In this document: positions 54,229-63,082 of the stretch, piece after piece
How positions within the stretch are numbered: position 1 is the stretch's first letter
How the letters are laid out: each line of letters starts with the position of its first letter
Assembly (NCBI RefSeq): GCF_000355675.1
Contig: NC_020888.1
Location: forward strand, 407,001 to 471,000
DNA: 64,000 nt
Direction of reading: 5' to 3'
Source: Thalassolituus oleivorans MIL-1
GTDB lineage: Bacteria > Pseudomonadota > Gammaproteobacteria > Pseudomonadales > Oceanobacteraceae
Made by a program: the position numbers and the translations under genes
Notes under the pieces: model-generated
The model's input: the letters and a program-made list of their open reading frames with translations, nothing else
The model's database searches: none
What the model was told of the DNA's origin: nothing

Positions 54229-54230
54229 TA

Positions 54231-54989
54231 ATGAAAAAGATATTTGCGTTAATTGCAGCGGTTATCCCTGCGTTTGCTTTGGCTTCTGGTGGCGATGTAC
54301 ACCTAGACAAGCATTTGACTGATCTCACTGACACTGCTTCATTGCAGCGTGGTGCTCAAACCTTTGCTAACTACTGCATGGGTTGTCACGCGACATCACA
54401 CGCCCGTTATAACCGCGTAGCACGTGATTTAGAAATTCCTGAAAAGTTAATGATGGAAAATCTAGTTGCAGACACGGACAAGCGGTTTGGCGATTTAATG
54501 ACAATTGCCATGACGACTGAAGACGCTAAGCAATGGTTCGGTGCGCCGCCACCGGATTTGACCTTGGTGGCTCGTGTTCGTCGTCCGGATTGGTTGTATA
54601 CCTACTTACGCAGCTTCTATGTTGATTCAAGCCGTCCGTGGGGGGTTAACAACGTTGTCTTTAAAGACGTTGGTATGCCGCATGTGTTGGCTGGTTTGCA
54701 GGGCGTGCAGATGCGTGGCACTGCTCAGGTTGCTGTTGATTTTGACACGTTAACGGGTCAGGAAATCACCGAAGAACATCATGATGTTTTGTATTTAGCT
54801 GAAGAAGGCACTTTGTCTGCAAGCGAATACGATAAGTTGGTGTTCGATCTGGTAAACTTCCTGACCTATATGGCTGAACCTATCGCAGTTGAGCGTGAGC
54901 GTCTTGGATGGTGGGTACTTCTGTTCCTAGCTATCTTCTTTGTACCAGTGTACATGCTGAACAAAGAGTTCTGGCGCGACGTTAAATAA
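54231..54989 (+). CDS. petC: Cytochrome c1
   Basis: This 252-aa subunit of the bc1 complex starts at ATG 54231 with a signal peptide (MKKIFALIAAVIPAFALA). A longer in-frame reading from 54024 lies inside petB and is rejected. The heme c attachment site is CMGCH (about residue 46). A conserved PDLTLVARVRRPDWLYTYLRSFY segment and a GMPHVL segment supplying the Met ligand follow. A C-terminal helix WWVLLFLAIFFVPVYML anchors it in the inner membrane. Confidence 0.97.
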   Translation: MKKIFALIAAVIPAFALASGGDVHLDKHLTDLTDTASLQRGAQTFANYCMGCHATSHARYNRVARDLEIPEKLMMENLVADTDKRFGDLMTIAMTTEDAKQWFGAPPPDLTLVARVRRPDWLYTYLRSFYVDSSRPWGVNNVVFKDVGMPHVLAGLQGVQMRGTAQVAVDFDTLTGQEITEEHHDVLYLAEEGTLSASEYDKLVFDLVNFLTYMAEPIAVERERLGWWVLLFLAIFFVPVYMLNKEFWRDVK

Positions 54990-55016
54990 CGTCATTCAGA
55001 CATCGCAAGTCTATGC

Positions 55017-55052
55017 AGCTCGGCCGCTTTTAGCGGTCGGGCTATATTTATT
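55017..55052 (+). terminator. Hairpin between petC and sspA
   Basis: CGGCCGCT (55021-55028), TTT, AGCGGTCG (55032-55039) with one mismatch-type pair, extended by AGCT/GGCT outside. It is followed by an interrupted T-rich tract. Moderate intrinsic terminator for petABC. Confidence 0.6.
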
Positions 55053-55084
55053 TTTGGCATTGCTAAGAAAAAAGAGAGGAAACT

Positions 55085-55711
55085 ATGGGGGTTGTGGCGA
55101 AACGCTCTTCCATGACGTTTTATTCAGATGCGGCGGATCACTATAGCCATCGCGTTCGTATCGTACTGGCAGAAAAAGGTGTTGCGGTAGAAATTCATGA
55201 CATCGATCCAGATAACAAGCCAGAAGATCTGGCAAGCCTGAACCCATATAACTCACTGCCAACGTTAGTTGACCGTGAGCTGGTTCTGTATGAACCAAAT
55301 GTGATGATGGAATACTTAGACGAACGCTTCCCGCATCCGCCGTTATTACCGGTGTATCCGGTTGCGCGCGCGCAGAGCCGTTTGTGGATCAACCGCATTG
55401 AGAAAGACTGGTGCGGTCTGATTGAAACTATTGTGTCTGGTAAAGGCAAAGATGTAGATAAAGCTCGTAAAGAACTTAGCGATAGTTTGATGGCGATTAC
55501 GCCGATCTTCGCTGAGATGCCTTACTTCATGAGTGAAGATTTCTCCATCGTTGATTGCTGTGTTGCACCAATCTTGTGGCGCTTGCCTGTTTTCGGCATT
55601 GAACTGCCAGAGAAAGCGTCAAAACCATTGTTGCAGTACATGGAGCGTTTGTTTGAGCGTGAATCTTTTCAGGCGAGCTTGTCTGAAGCAGAACGCGAGA
55701 TGCGTGACTAA
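55085..55711 (+). CDS. sspA: Stringent starvation protein A
   Basis: SspA, 208 aa, has a glutathione-transferase fold but acts as an RNA polymerase-associated regulator. Conserved parts are [24 protein letters not shown] at the N-terminal thioredoxin-like domain, [47 protein letters not shown] and the RIEKDW helix. The PHP residues needed for function in E. coli are present ([11 protein letters not shown]). A good AGAGG site is upstream. The stop overlaps the sspB start. Confidence 0.96.
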   Translation: MGVVAKRSSMTFYSDAADHYSHRVRIVLAEKGVAVEIHDIDPDNKPEDLASLNPYNSLPTLVDRELVLYEPNVMMEYLDERFPHPPLLPVYPVARAQSRLWINRIEKDWCGLIETIVSGKGKDVDKARKELSDSLMAITPIFAEMPYFMSEDFSIVDCCVAPILWRLPVFGIELPEKASKPLLQYMERLFERESFQASLSEAEREMRD

Positions 55712-56133
55712 TGGCTGATAAAATGACACCTAGCCGCCCGTATTTGATGCGGGCGCTGCATGAGTGGATTCTCGACAACAATTGCACGCCTTATGTGTTG
55801 GTTGATGCCGGTTTGCCGAATGTACAAGTTCCCCAGGAGTTTGTTAACAACGGACAAATCGTGCTGAATATTAGCACCGGTGCTGTACGTGACTTGTCGA
55901 TGACTCAGGAAGGGTTGTCGTTTAATGCGCGGTTTGGTGGTGTGCCGATGGACGTCTTCGTGCCTTTGGTTGCCATACTTGCTATCTACGCCAAAGAGAA
56001 CGGTCAAGGAATGGTGTTTGGTTCTGAAGCGGGTGCGCCCGATCCTAGCGATCCAACGCCTCCGCCTAAGTCAGCAAAGAAAGCTGACGTAGTACCAAGC
56101 GGTATTCGACCTTCTTTGAAAGTAGTAAAGTAG
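55711..56133 (+). CDS. sspB: ClpXP adaptor protein SspB
   Basis: SspB, 140 aa, delivers ssrA-tagged proteins to ClpXP. The substrate-binding domain is complete: RPYLMRALHEWILDNNCTPYVLVDA, then VPQEFVNNGQIVLNIS and MTQEGLSFNARFGGVPMDVFVPLVAILAIYAKENGQGMVF. A flexible acidic/proline linker leads to a C-terminal IRPSLKVVK peptide, the ClpX-binding tail. It is translationally coupled to sspA. Confidence 0.97.
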   Translation: MADKMTPSRPYLMRALHEWILDNNCTPYVLVDAGLPNVQVPQEFVNNGQIVLNISTGAVRDLSMTQEGLSFNARFGGVPMDVFVPLVAILAIYAKENGQGMVFGSEAGAPDPSDPTPPPKSAKKADVVPSGIRPSLKVVK

Positions 56134-56150
56134 TAACTGTATGCCAAAGA

Positions 56151-56173
56151 AGCCGCCGCAAGGCGGCTTTTTT
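56151..56173 (+). terminator. Terminator after sspB
   Basis: AGCCGCC (56151-56157), GCAA tetraloop, GGCGGCT (56162-56168), then six T. A textbook intrinsic terminator. Confidence 0.95.
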
Positions 56174-56344
56174 ATACCTGATGGTATTTTTAAAGTACGG
56201 TTGAGTTGGTCTTTAGTGCCAAGCGTTTAATCTGGCACCATGCTTTCTTGGATCACTAAGTGAAGTTTTTGCTTGGTATGTCTGGGTACTTTTCAGGTGC
56301 TGTATCTATATAGTAACCTTCGGGTTTTTAAGAGAGGGCGGACA

Positions 56345-56911
56345 ATGCCAAAGGTCAGTGAAATTAAGAAAAATGCCGCCGTTGAATACGACGGTAACGT
56401 GTATTTTGTTAAAGATATTGAACGCTCTGTACCGCAAGGTCGCGCCGGTGGTTCTATCTATCGTATGCGCATGTACAACGTGGTTACTGGTGCAAAGCTA
56501 GACGAGTCTTTCAAAGACAGCGATATGCTAAACCTAGCTGATCTAACTCGTCGTCCGGTAACGCTGTCGTATATTGATGGTGATGAATACGTATTTATGG
56601 ATAGCGAAGACTACACGTCGTATAGCCTGAACAAAGAAACGATTGCTGATGAAGCATTGTTTATCGCAGAGGATACGCAGAACCTGCAAGTGGTTGTTCT
56701 GAACGATGCGCCCGTAGGTGTTGATTTGCCGGGTGTTGTTGAGTTGGTTATCGTTGATACCGCCCCAGCAATGAAAGGTTCATCGGCAACTTCTCGCACT
56801 AAGCCAGCTACATTAACCACTGGCTTGGTCGTTCAGGTTCCTGAGCACATCTCAACGGGTGATCGCATTCGCGTGAACGTTGAAGAATGTAAGTTTACTG
56901 GCCGCGCATAA
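56345..56911 (+). CDS. yeiP: Elongation factor P-like protein EfpL (YeiP)
   Basis: The 188-aa protein is an EF-P paralogue of the YeiP/EfpL type: [10 protein letters not shown]-terminus, [16 protein letters not shown] in domain II and the [26 protein letters not shown] block of domain III. The loop that in EF-P carries a modified Lys reads SVPQGRAGG, with Arg33 at the tip exactly as in E. coli EfpL, so post-translational modification is not expected. It would relieve ribosome stalling at proline and related motifs. Start at ATG 56345 behind GAGGG; upstream in-frame codons are not supported. Confidence 0.93.
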   Translation: MPKVSEIKKNAAVEYDGNVYFVKDIERSVPQGRAGGSIYRMRMYNVVTGAKLDESFKDSDMLNLADLTRRPVTLSYIDGDEYVFMDSEDYTSYSLNKETIADEALFIAEDTQNLQVVVLNDAPVGVDLPGVVELVIVDTAPAMKGSSATSRTKPATLTTGLVVQVPEHISTGDRIRVNVEECKFTGRA

Positions 56912-56951
56912 GATTCCTGGTTTATAGCTAGGAAATTACGTTGTCGAAACC

Positions 56952-56999
56952 CATAAGTTGAGAGCTGCCAATGTGGTTCTCAATTTATGCTTTATTTTT
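56952..56999. terminator. Terminator between efpL and the Pycsar-type gene
   Basis: CATAAGTTGAGA (56952-56963) and TCTCAATTTATG (56978-56989) pair over 12 bp with one G-U, followed by CTTTATTTTTA. The two genes converge here, so it may serve both strands. Confidence 0.75.
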
Positions 57000-57008
57000 A
57001 AGGCGCTA

Positions 57009-57614
57009 TTAGGCAGCGCTGACTAGATTGACCACAACATCCGCAATAAATAACAGTAACGAAGTCGCCACGCCAAGAAAGGCAAAAAGGTATGCGCGTC
57101 TAAGCTGTTTGTATTTCCGTTTTAGTATGTTCCCCATCTGATAGATGTCTTTCAAAAATAGCGCTTTAGCCTTTTCGTTATCTTCAATGGTATTCAGCAT
57201 GTGGGCTACGTAATCTTCTTCGGTGAAGTTGGTGTAGAAACCAAAAAAGAATGGATTGGGCATTTCCTCAATATTTTTTATTGCGAATTTGCCATGAAAT
57301 TTTGGAGCTATCACCATTAAGCTAGAGGAGAAGGCAATCAGCTCTAAAGATATGAAGACTATCAAGATGAGTTGCACATGGGTTGCGTAAGACTCAGTGT
57401 TCGTGAGTTTTGTGAGTACCACTGTAAACATAATACCTATGATACCCATCAGAATATTCGCCTTCTGATCGGCCATAGCGTTAAGTCGCAGATGGCTTCT
57501 ATGTACGGCGTTGAGTAAGTCAATTATGCCACCAGTGTTTGGTTTAACTGCTGCTGGCTCGTCTAAAGACAAAATACTTGGACTAGTGTCCTTGTCTGTT
57601 ATCGACTTGTTCAT
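57009..57614 (-). CDS. Pycsar effector-type membrane protein (DUF5706), no cyclase nearby
   Basis: The 201-aa protein starts at ATG 57614 (CGGAGC 6 bases upstream). A GTG at 57632 is less likely. The pattern HLRLNAMADQKANILMG, two N-terminal helices, PKF, NPFFFGFY, EEDYV, LFLKDIYQMGNILKRKYKQLRRAY and a final helix matches the PycTM/DUF5706 family. In Pycsar anti-phage systems such proteins disrupt the inner membrane when bound by cCMP or cUMP. No uridylate or cytidylate cyclase gene lies on either side within this window, so it is an orphan or uses another signal. It is transcribed in the same direction as the DUF2589 operon, 186 bases downstream of it. Confidence 0.8.
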   Translation of the reverse strand: MNKSITDKDTSPSILSLDEPAAVKPNTGGIIDLLNAVHRSHLRLNAMADQKANILMGIIGIMFTVVLTKLTNTESYATHVQLILIVFISLELIAFSSSLMVIAPKFHGKFAIKNIEEMPNPFFFGFYTNFTEEDYVAHMLNTIEDNEKAKALFLKDIYQMGNILKRKYKQLRRAYLFAFLGVATSLLLFIADVVVNLVSAA

Positions 57615-57800
57615 TGTACTGCTCCGAAACACGTGAACATAAATATAGTGCTATTTTAGAGTGTGGCGCAGTTTATTAACATATGGCGATTAATGATTAA
57701 TGCTGAGCATTCTACAATATATCGGATTGGCACCGAGAGATGCGTTTGCTACAGCGTTTAGGCTGTAGCGGAGTGAGAGTATCTGTAATTAGGCAAGCGA

Positions 57801-58364
57801 TTAGTTTGTGGCTGGCTGCGCCAATAAATGCCCAATAATGTCACCAAGTAGATAGCGTCGATCAGTTTCTGCCATACGCCCTTGCAGGTATAGAGCTAGA
57901 GTAGGGTTGTCTTGTGCAGCTTTCGCTTGTTCCCAGATTTTATCTAAATATCCAGTGGTTATCGTGCTAGTTGCTGGTAGCGGTTCGCGACTTGAGGCTA
58001 CGGCTAGTATTTGCGATAACTTATCGCGATATTCCTCAAACTGACGATCAATCCCTTCTACATGTTCGCGCAGAGCGATTTCAGCTTGTTGCACCATTTG
58101 CATGGTTTGCCCACGTTTTTGCTTGCGCGTTATTTTGCAATTAGCCCCTTCAGCAAGACCTTCACTGGTTGCAACCACTAAACCACGAAAGCCCGATAGA
58201 CGTGATACTAGCGGCAGCCGAAATGGCTCTAAGGCCTTCTCGGTTTTCCGCAACCAATCAACCGTATTGTCGGTGAATCTAGATTCTTGTTGGCTGTACT
58301 GATCAACCAACGTCGGAACATAAAGTAACTGTGCCAGAATGGTTTCGCGAATAATCGACTGCAT
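57801..58364 (-). CDS. Unknown protein, third gene of the DUF2589 operon
   Basis: The 187-aa product is largely helical with no signal peptide or membrane segment. A conserved-looking basic patch KITRKQKRGQT lies near residue 80, followed by a long amphipathic helix (MQMVQQAEIALREHVEGIDRQFEEYRDKL). I do not recognise the family. It starts 5 bases after the stop of the 233-aa gene, so the two are probably co-translated. Confidence 0.6.
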   Translation of the reverse strand: MQSIIRETILAQLLYVPTLVDQYSQQESRFTDNTVDWLRKTEKALEPFRLPLVSRLSGFRGLVVATSEGLAEGANCKITRKQKRGQTMQMVQQAEIALREHVEGIDRQFEEYRDKLSQILAVASSREPLPATSTITTGYLDKIWEQAKAAQDNPTLALYLQGRMAETDRRYLLGDIIGHLLAQPATN

Positions 58365-58369
58365 TCCAT

Positions 58370-59071
58370 TTACTCCGGCTGTAGGCGATTACGAATAGAG
58401 CCACTTTCTGTTTCTGATGTTGACCACTCCAAACCTTCTTCGCGTAGCGTGATACTAAGCCGCACACTGGATTCGTGCGTCGACTTTTCTTTTACTTCAC
58501 TGGTAATTGCTGACGCCTTAAGGCTGGTTGGATTTGAGATTTTTTTAAGAGAAACAGAGCTAACGCGTTGGCGAATCGATTGGATCAAATTGCTCTTTTG
58601 TGTGTTTTGTAATTCATTATTTAAGCCCGATTTTTTCATGGCGGATTGCAGTGCATCATCGACGACACGAACGATGGCTTCGCGGCTAACTTGCCCTTGT
58701 TTTTGTTGCTCTAGTTTTGATACGCGCTCTAATGCAGTTTTAGCGTCTGTGTTAAATGTTGCTTGGAATTTACGCATACTGCTTGCTTCTAAACCTTCGC
58801 TAGCGACATGCTGCTTTAATTCATCAAGAACCGCCTTGTGAATCACTGCGGGAGAATTTAACTCGGCAGTGTTTGCGCCGACGTGGCCATCAATCGTAAT
58901 CGGCATATCAATGGTTAGTTGAGGTACACGTACTCGTGGCAAGCTCATGCCTTCAAGTAATGGGTTGTCTTTATAATATTCGGCGACTGCGGCAGTTTCT
59001 TCATCGGCCATACGTCTTGCATGCACAAGACTCACCATTAATGCCCCAAGAACTTCACTTAATTCTGCCAT
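58370..59071 (-). CDS. Unknown protein, second gene of the DUF2589 operon
   Basis: A 233-aa cytoplasmic-type protein. The N-terminal part includes LGALMVSLVHARRMADEETAAVAEYYKDNPLLEG and the LPRVRVPQLTIDMPI strand, a combination that I associate with genes next to DUF2589. A helical, charged middle (KALERVSKLEQQKQG type) is followed by a beta-rich C-terminus (SSVRLSITLREEGLEW). Function unknown. It lies 70 bases downstream of the DUF2589 gene. Confidence 0.6.
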   Translation of the reverse strand: MAELSEVLGALMVSLVHARRMADEETAAVAEYYKDNPLLEGMSLPRVRVPQLTIDMPITIDGHVGANTAELNSPAVIHKAVLDELKQHVASEGLEASSMRKFQATFNTDAKTALERVSKLEQQKQGQVSREAIVRVVDDALQSAMKKSGLNNELQNTQKSNLIQSIRQRVSSVSLKKISNPTSLKASAITSEVKEKSTHESSVRLSITLREEGLEWSTSETESGSIRNRLQPE

Positions 59072-59141
59072 ACCAATCTCTCCTGATTTAACTCTGGGCG
59101 AACCAGCGCTCGCCCAGCTCCATTGAACCTAGCGCTAATTA

Positions 59142-59717
59142 TTAAGGAGCGCTTGGTACTTCTTTAATCGCATTTTCTAAAATCCCCAGCAGCTTTTCTG
59201 TACCTGCTGGTAGCTCGTCTTGCACGGCTCTTACATGGATAGCCAAGCTGTAAGTACGCTCGGTTTTCGAGCTAGCAGAGGTTGATTTCTTGTACGAATA
59301 GCTGGCGCTTAGTTTAACTGAAACTGGGCCCCAACCACCTTTCGCAGAAAGGCTCGTATTTAAATCATGCGACGACGTTGTCGTGGATTCCTGCACCGAA
59401 TTAATTTTCGCATTAAAGTCGATGGTCGTTTCTTCTACGCGAATAAATGGAATAGGTAACATCGTCAAAATAGGTACAGTGAGATCATATTTTGTTGGTG
59501 TTACGGTTACCGCTCCCTGAGCATCTGTCGTCTCAATGGGCTTCATATAACTGAAGGTTACCATCGTTGGAATGTTGGTATCTTGTTCGAAACCAACCGA
59601 CTTAATGAAGTCTACAGATGTTTGGGCAGATTGCGCTTGAGCGCGAACGACGGCATCTAGCGGGCCGCCAATCATGGATTTAAAGTCGATACTTGAGAGT
59701 TCGTCACCAATCGCCAT
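59142..59717 (-). CDS. DUF2589 family protein
   Basis: The 191-aa product begins MAIGDELSSIDFKSMIGGPLDAVVRAQAQSAQTSVDFIKSVGF in the DUF2589 style. It continues with VPILTMLPIPFIRVEETTIDFNAKIN and a Ser/Thr-rich beta segment (TTTSSHDLNTSLSAKGGWGPVSVKLSASYSYKKS). The start at 59717 has AAGGAG 7 bases upstream; an extended reading to 59750 is not supported. Function of the family is unknown to me. The protein has no signal peptide. First gene of a three-gene operon. Confidence 0.75.
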   Translation of the reverse strand: MAIGDELSSIDFKSMIGGPLDAVVRAQAQSAQTSVDFIKSVGFEQDTNIPTMVTFSYMKPIETTDAQGAVTVTPTKYDLTVPILTMLPIPFIRVEETTIDFNAKINSVQESTTTSSHDLNTSLSAKGGWGPVSVKLSASYSYKKSTSASSKTERTYSLAIHVRAVQDELPAGTEKLLGILENAIKEVPSAP

Positions 59718-60071
59718 GGTGTTCTCCTTCTGTCGGATTAAGGGCGACAAAGGACTCGGAATTATCCGGACTGCTTCCTTTCAACCAACCACAGGACGTG
59801 ATCAGCGGACTTAGGCTACGGCGCGTTTATGGCAGGTGCAATCGCTTGTTCGAAATCATTTTCACCGGTATTAATGATTGCTTTTCGGGTTAACTATATG
59901 AAAATCCAAGGAATTTAATAGTTAATAATTAAAGTTTTGTGTTGGAAATACACGTTCGGATCTTGATATGGATCATAATGAGTGCGACACAATTTGGAGT
60001 GTGGCGCTTTTTGGGGGGATCGGCTGCAGATGCAGCGAACGTGTATTAGTTACTGGCATTTTACGTGCCAG
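59718..60071. other. Intergenic region upstream of the DUF2589 operon
   Basis: These 354 bases are AT-rich in the part nearer the operon (59890-59970) and should hold its promoter. I could not pick one with confidence. There is no credible ORF or RNA gene. Confidence 0.4.
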
Positions 60072-60722
60072 CTACGCATCCTGAATGCTCGTGTAGCTCG
60101 CGGTTGCATCGTTTGATTGTTCGTTATTGCGAACTGTATTTAAAGCGCTGAGCACGTCGAAAACGTTTTCAAAACCGGTTATCACGCTCTCTGGTGCGCC
60201 TTTCTCTATCAGTTGTTCGGTGTATGCGGTGACATAGTCGAATGCGTCGATTTCAGCTTGGCGATGTGTTGGTGTAATGCTTTCATCCATGCGATCTATT
60301 ACATCAATGACATTTAATATGGCTTTTGCCGCCGTGTTATCGCCATCGACTTCTTCATCAAGAATATAGGTATTCAGAAAATTCGAAGCTTGAGTGATGG
60401 TCGACATATCATCTTCTTGGCCACCAAGATTTTGATACTCACTAGCGGAAATAAAGCCATCTTTATACAAACGCTGAGCAAGTGCTGGAATGTCACTTGA
60501 ACTCATACGGCCAGAGAAAAATTCGGCATTAATGCGGCTAAGTTTTTCCGCATGCAGTGATAGGGACACCTTATCGTTGCCTATTTGTAGGGAGCGTTTG
60601 CCAGAAGCGGAGCTTGTTATTGCCGTGCTATCGCTTGCGGTTGCTCCGGTAGTGGCAGACGAACTCTTACCAAGCATGGTTAATAAATTTTGGTAGCTAG
60701 ATGACGAACTATTGATATCCAC
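60072..60722 (-). CDS. Unknown 216-aa acidic protein
   Basis: Translation most likely begins at the GTG at 60722, which has GGAGGG 7 bases upstream. The frame is open back to 60746 only through a TTG. The sequence starts with a serine-rich stretch (DINSSSSSYQNLL) and a Ser/Thr/Ala tract. EFFSGRMSSSDIPALAQRLYKDGFISASEYQNLGG follows, then a mostly helical acidic region. There is no signal peptide or membrane helix. I do not recognise it. It may belong to the same regulon as the DUF2589 genes, 354 bases downstream on the same strand. Confidence 0.6.
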   Translation of the reverse strand: MDINSSSSSYQNLLTMLGKSSSATTGATASDSTAITSSASGKRSLQIGNDKVSLSLHAEKLSRINAEFFSGRMSSSDIPALAQRLYKDGFISASEYQNLGGQEDDMSTITQASNFLNTYILDEEVDGDNTAAKAILNVIDVIDRMDESITPTHRQAEIDAFDYVTAYTEQLIEKGAPESVITGFENVFDVLSALNTVRNNEQSNDATASYTSIQDA

Positions 60723-60892
60723 ATGAACACCCTCCAAATATGACAAGAGGTAATACGCAATTATCAGGCCAAATGACCTTATTGCTCGCTGACTTACTGA
60801 TTCATCCTAGTGTTATAAGGAATCGACCTTGGCAGCTACTAGAGCCCTCAGGCATAGTGATGATGTGATATCTGGTTGAGGTATGTTTAAGC

Positions 60893-63082
60893 ATGAAGAG
60901 CTCGTCGGGTAAGGCCATGCCGGTTGGTGGCGGTGTTAAGAAAATAGTGTATGCGCTGAATACCATGCGCCGTATGGGACTTATGAATTCGCAAAAAGCC
61001 CTGCGCGCTAATAACACCTTTAAAGCCTGTGGTTTGGGCATGGGTGGCCAAGAGGGCGGCATGATTAATGAAATGCACGAATACCCCTCCGTGTGTAATA
61101 AAAGTATTCAAGCACAATCGACCGATTTGCAGTCGCCGATTCCGGATGAATTATTTGATCACCCGCTCGACGATTTTAAAGACCTAACACCGCATGAGTT
61201 AGAACATCTAGGGCGCTTGGGAAAACCCATCTTTAAAGAAAAAAGCAGCAATAGATTTCGTGTGGTGGATTGGGACTGGGCCATTGATTACGCCGCAAAA
61301 AAATTTGCCAATACATCCGCCGCGCGTTCGTTCTTTTATTCGTCAGGGCGCTCGTCCAACGAAGCCGGATTTGTTCTGCAACTGTTTGCCCGCTTGTACG
61401 GCACCAATAACGTTACTAACTGCTCCTACTACTGCCATCAGGCGACGAGTGAAGGCTTAGGTACTACCATAGGCGCGGGCACTGCAACGGTGGAACTAGA
61501 AGACCTCAGCTTATGCGATGCTATTTTTGTGATTGGTGCGAACCCAGCATCTAACCATCCGCGCTTTATTCATAAATTAAAAGCCTGTCGTGATCGCGGT
61601 GGTGAAGTGATCGTGATTAATCCAGCGAAAGAACCGGGTTTAATTAAATTCGCGTTACCCAAAAGTATGCGCTCGATTATTACCGGTGGCAGCGATATAG
61701 CCTCGGTTTATGTACAGCCAAAGATTGGCGGTGATTTAGCCTTATTTAAAGGCATCGCCAAATACTTAATCGAGAATAATCACACAGCGCCATCTTTTAT
61801 TGAGCAATATACGCAGGGCTATGATGCGTTTTTAGCCGATATTAATGACACGTCTTGGACCGAAATTGAGAAACTCAGCGGTGTCGCTAAAGTCGATATC
61901 GAAGTCGTGGCACAGGCTTATGCGCGTTCTAAAAATGCGGTTTTTGCTTGGGGAATGGGTATGACCCATCATTTGAACGGTGTCGAAAATATTGAGTACA
62001 TTGCCAATCTTGCCTTAATGCGTGGCATGATCGGCGCGCCGGGGCGTGGGTTGTTACCACTGCGCGGCCACAGTAATGTGCAAGGCATTGGCACCATCGG
62101 GGTGAAACCGGTATTGCCCGAGTATATTTTTCAAGGATTGCAGACCGAACTGAACGTCAGCTTTCCAGAAGCACCAGAAGGGTTAGATACGCTGGCGTGT
62201 TTAGAGCGAGCCGCAGAAGGTAAAATGGATGCGGCGTTAATTCTTGGCGGCAATTTATATCAGGCGACGCCGAACTCGGTATGGGCGAAGCAGGCGTTAG
62301 ATAAGGTCGGTTTTAAAGTCTATTTAACCACCACGCTGAATGCCGGCCATGTACACGTTTGTGATAACAGCGACGCGTTAATTTTACCCGTCATGGCACG
62401 CGACGAAGAAGCTCAACCCACCACTCAAGAATCGATGTTTAATTATGTGCGGCTAAGTGATGGGGGTATTACTCGTCTGGCGCACGTGCGCTCTGAGGTT
62501 GATATCCTCACTAGTATCGCGGTAAAAACCCTGCCACCAGAACAGTTCGATATGAGTGTGTTTAAATCACACCAAAGCATTCGCGAAACCATCGCTAATG
62601 TGGTACCGGGTATGGAAGAGCTAGCGGATATTTCTGTGGCTAAACACGAATTTCATGTGTGTAATCGTGTGATGCACACACCGGAATTTAAAACCGATAA
62701 TGGCAAAGGGCAGTTTGTATTTCATCCATTAATCGATAACAGCAAGGCCGATTATCCTTTCACCTTGATGAGCGTGCGCAGTGAAGGGCAATTTAACAGC
62801 ATTATTTATGAGGAAAACGATAGCTATCGCGGCGTCGATAATCGCTGGACGGTGCTGCTGAATCCCGATGACATGAAAGCCATGGCGCTGAGTGCCGGTG
62901 ATAAGATCGATGTGGTGTCTGCCCACGGAGTGATGAAATCCGTGCATGCGCAACCCTTCGACATTCCACAAGGCAATGTCATGGCTTACTACCCAGAGGC
63001 CAATGTATTGATTGGACTAGAGCGTGATAAACGCAGTCATACGCCTGCGTTTAAATCGGTGTCAGTGAAATTGGTCTATTAA
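60893..63082 (+). CDS. FdhF/YdeP-family molybdopterin oxidoreductase
   Basis: The 729-aa enzyme belongs to the molybdopterin-dependent oxidoreductase family that includes E. coli YdeP (and looks like a formate dehydrogenase alpha subunit). It has an N-terminal ACGLGMGGQEGGMINE segment with too few cysteines for a complete CxxC-type 4Fe-4S site at its start. Further segments are FFYSSGRSSNEAGFVLQLFARLYGTNNVTNCSYYCHQAT, VIGANPASNHPR, GMGMTHHLNGVENIEYIANLALMRGMIGAPGRGLLPLRGHSNVQG and a C-terminal molybdopterin-binding beta domain. No dedicated electron-transfer subunit is adjacent. In E. coli YdeP is linked to acid resistance; substrate here is unknown. It converges with the next gene, overlapping it by a few bases. 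Confidence 0.88.
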   Translation: MKSSSGKAMPVGGGVKKIVYALNTMRRMGLMNSQKALRANNTFKACGLGMGGQEGGMINEMHEYPSVCNKSIQAQSTDLQSPIPDELFDHPLDDFKDLTPHELEHLGRLGKPIFKEKSSNRFRVVDWDWAIDYAAKKFANTSAARSFFYSSGRSSNEAGFVLQLFARLYGTNNVTNCSYYCHQATSEGLGTTIGAGTATVELEDLSLCDAIFVIGANPASNHPRFIHKLKACRDRGGEVIVINPAKEPGLIKFALPKSMRSIITGGSDIASVYVQPKIGGDLALFKGIAKYLIENNHTAPSFIEQYTQGYDAFLADINDTSWTEIEKLSGVAKVDIEVVAQAYARSKNAVFAWGMGMTHHLNGVENIEYIANLALMRGMIGAPGRGLLPLRGHSNVQGIGTIGVKPVLPEYIFQGLQTELNVSFPEAPEGLDTLACLERAAEGKMDAALILGGNLYQATPNSVWAKQALDKVGFKVYLTTTLNAGHVHVCDNSDALILPVMARDEEAQPTTQESMFNYVRLSDGGITRLAHVRSEVDILTSIAVKTLPPEQFDMSVFKSHQSIRETIANVVPGMEELADISVAKHEFHVCNRVMHTPEFKTDNGKGQFVFHPLIDNSKADYPFTLMSVRSEGQFNSIIYEENDSYRGVDNRWTVLLNPDDMKAMALSAGDKIDVVSAHGVMKSVHAQPFDIPQGNVMAYYPEANVLIGLERDKRSHTPAFKSVSVKLVY

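Noticed and set aside
54024-54230. Extended N-terminus for cytochrome c1
   Set aside because: It lies within petB in another frame; ATG 54231 gives a normal signal peptide.
57009-57614. Complete Pycsar defence system
   Set aside because: Only the membrane effector family member is present; no cyclase gene is seen.
57659-60007. 11-mer GAGTGTGGCGC on both sides of the DUF2589 operon (57659 and 59997) as attachment sites or operators
   Set aside because: It is too short and without flanking similarity or an integrase; chance cannot be excluded.
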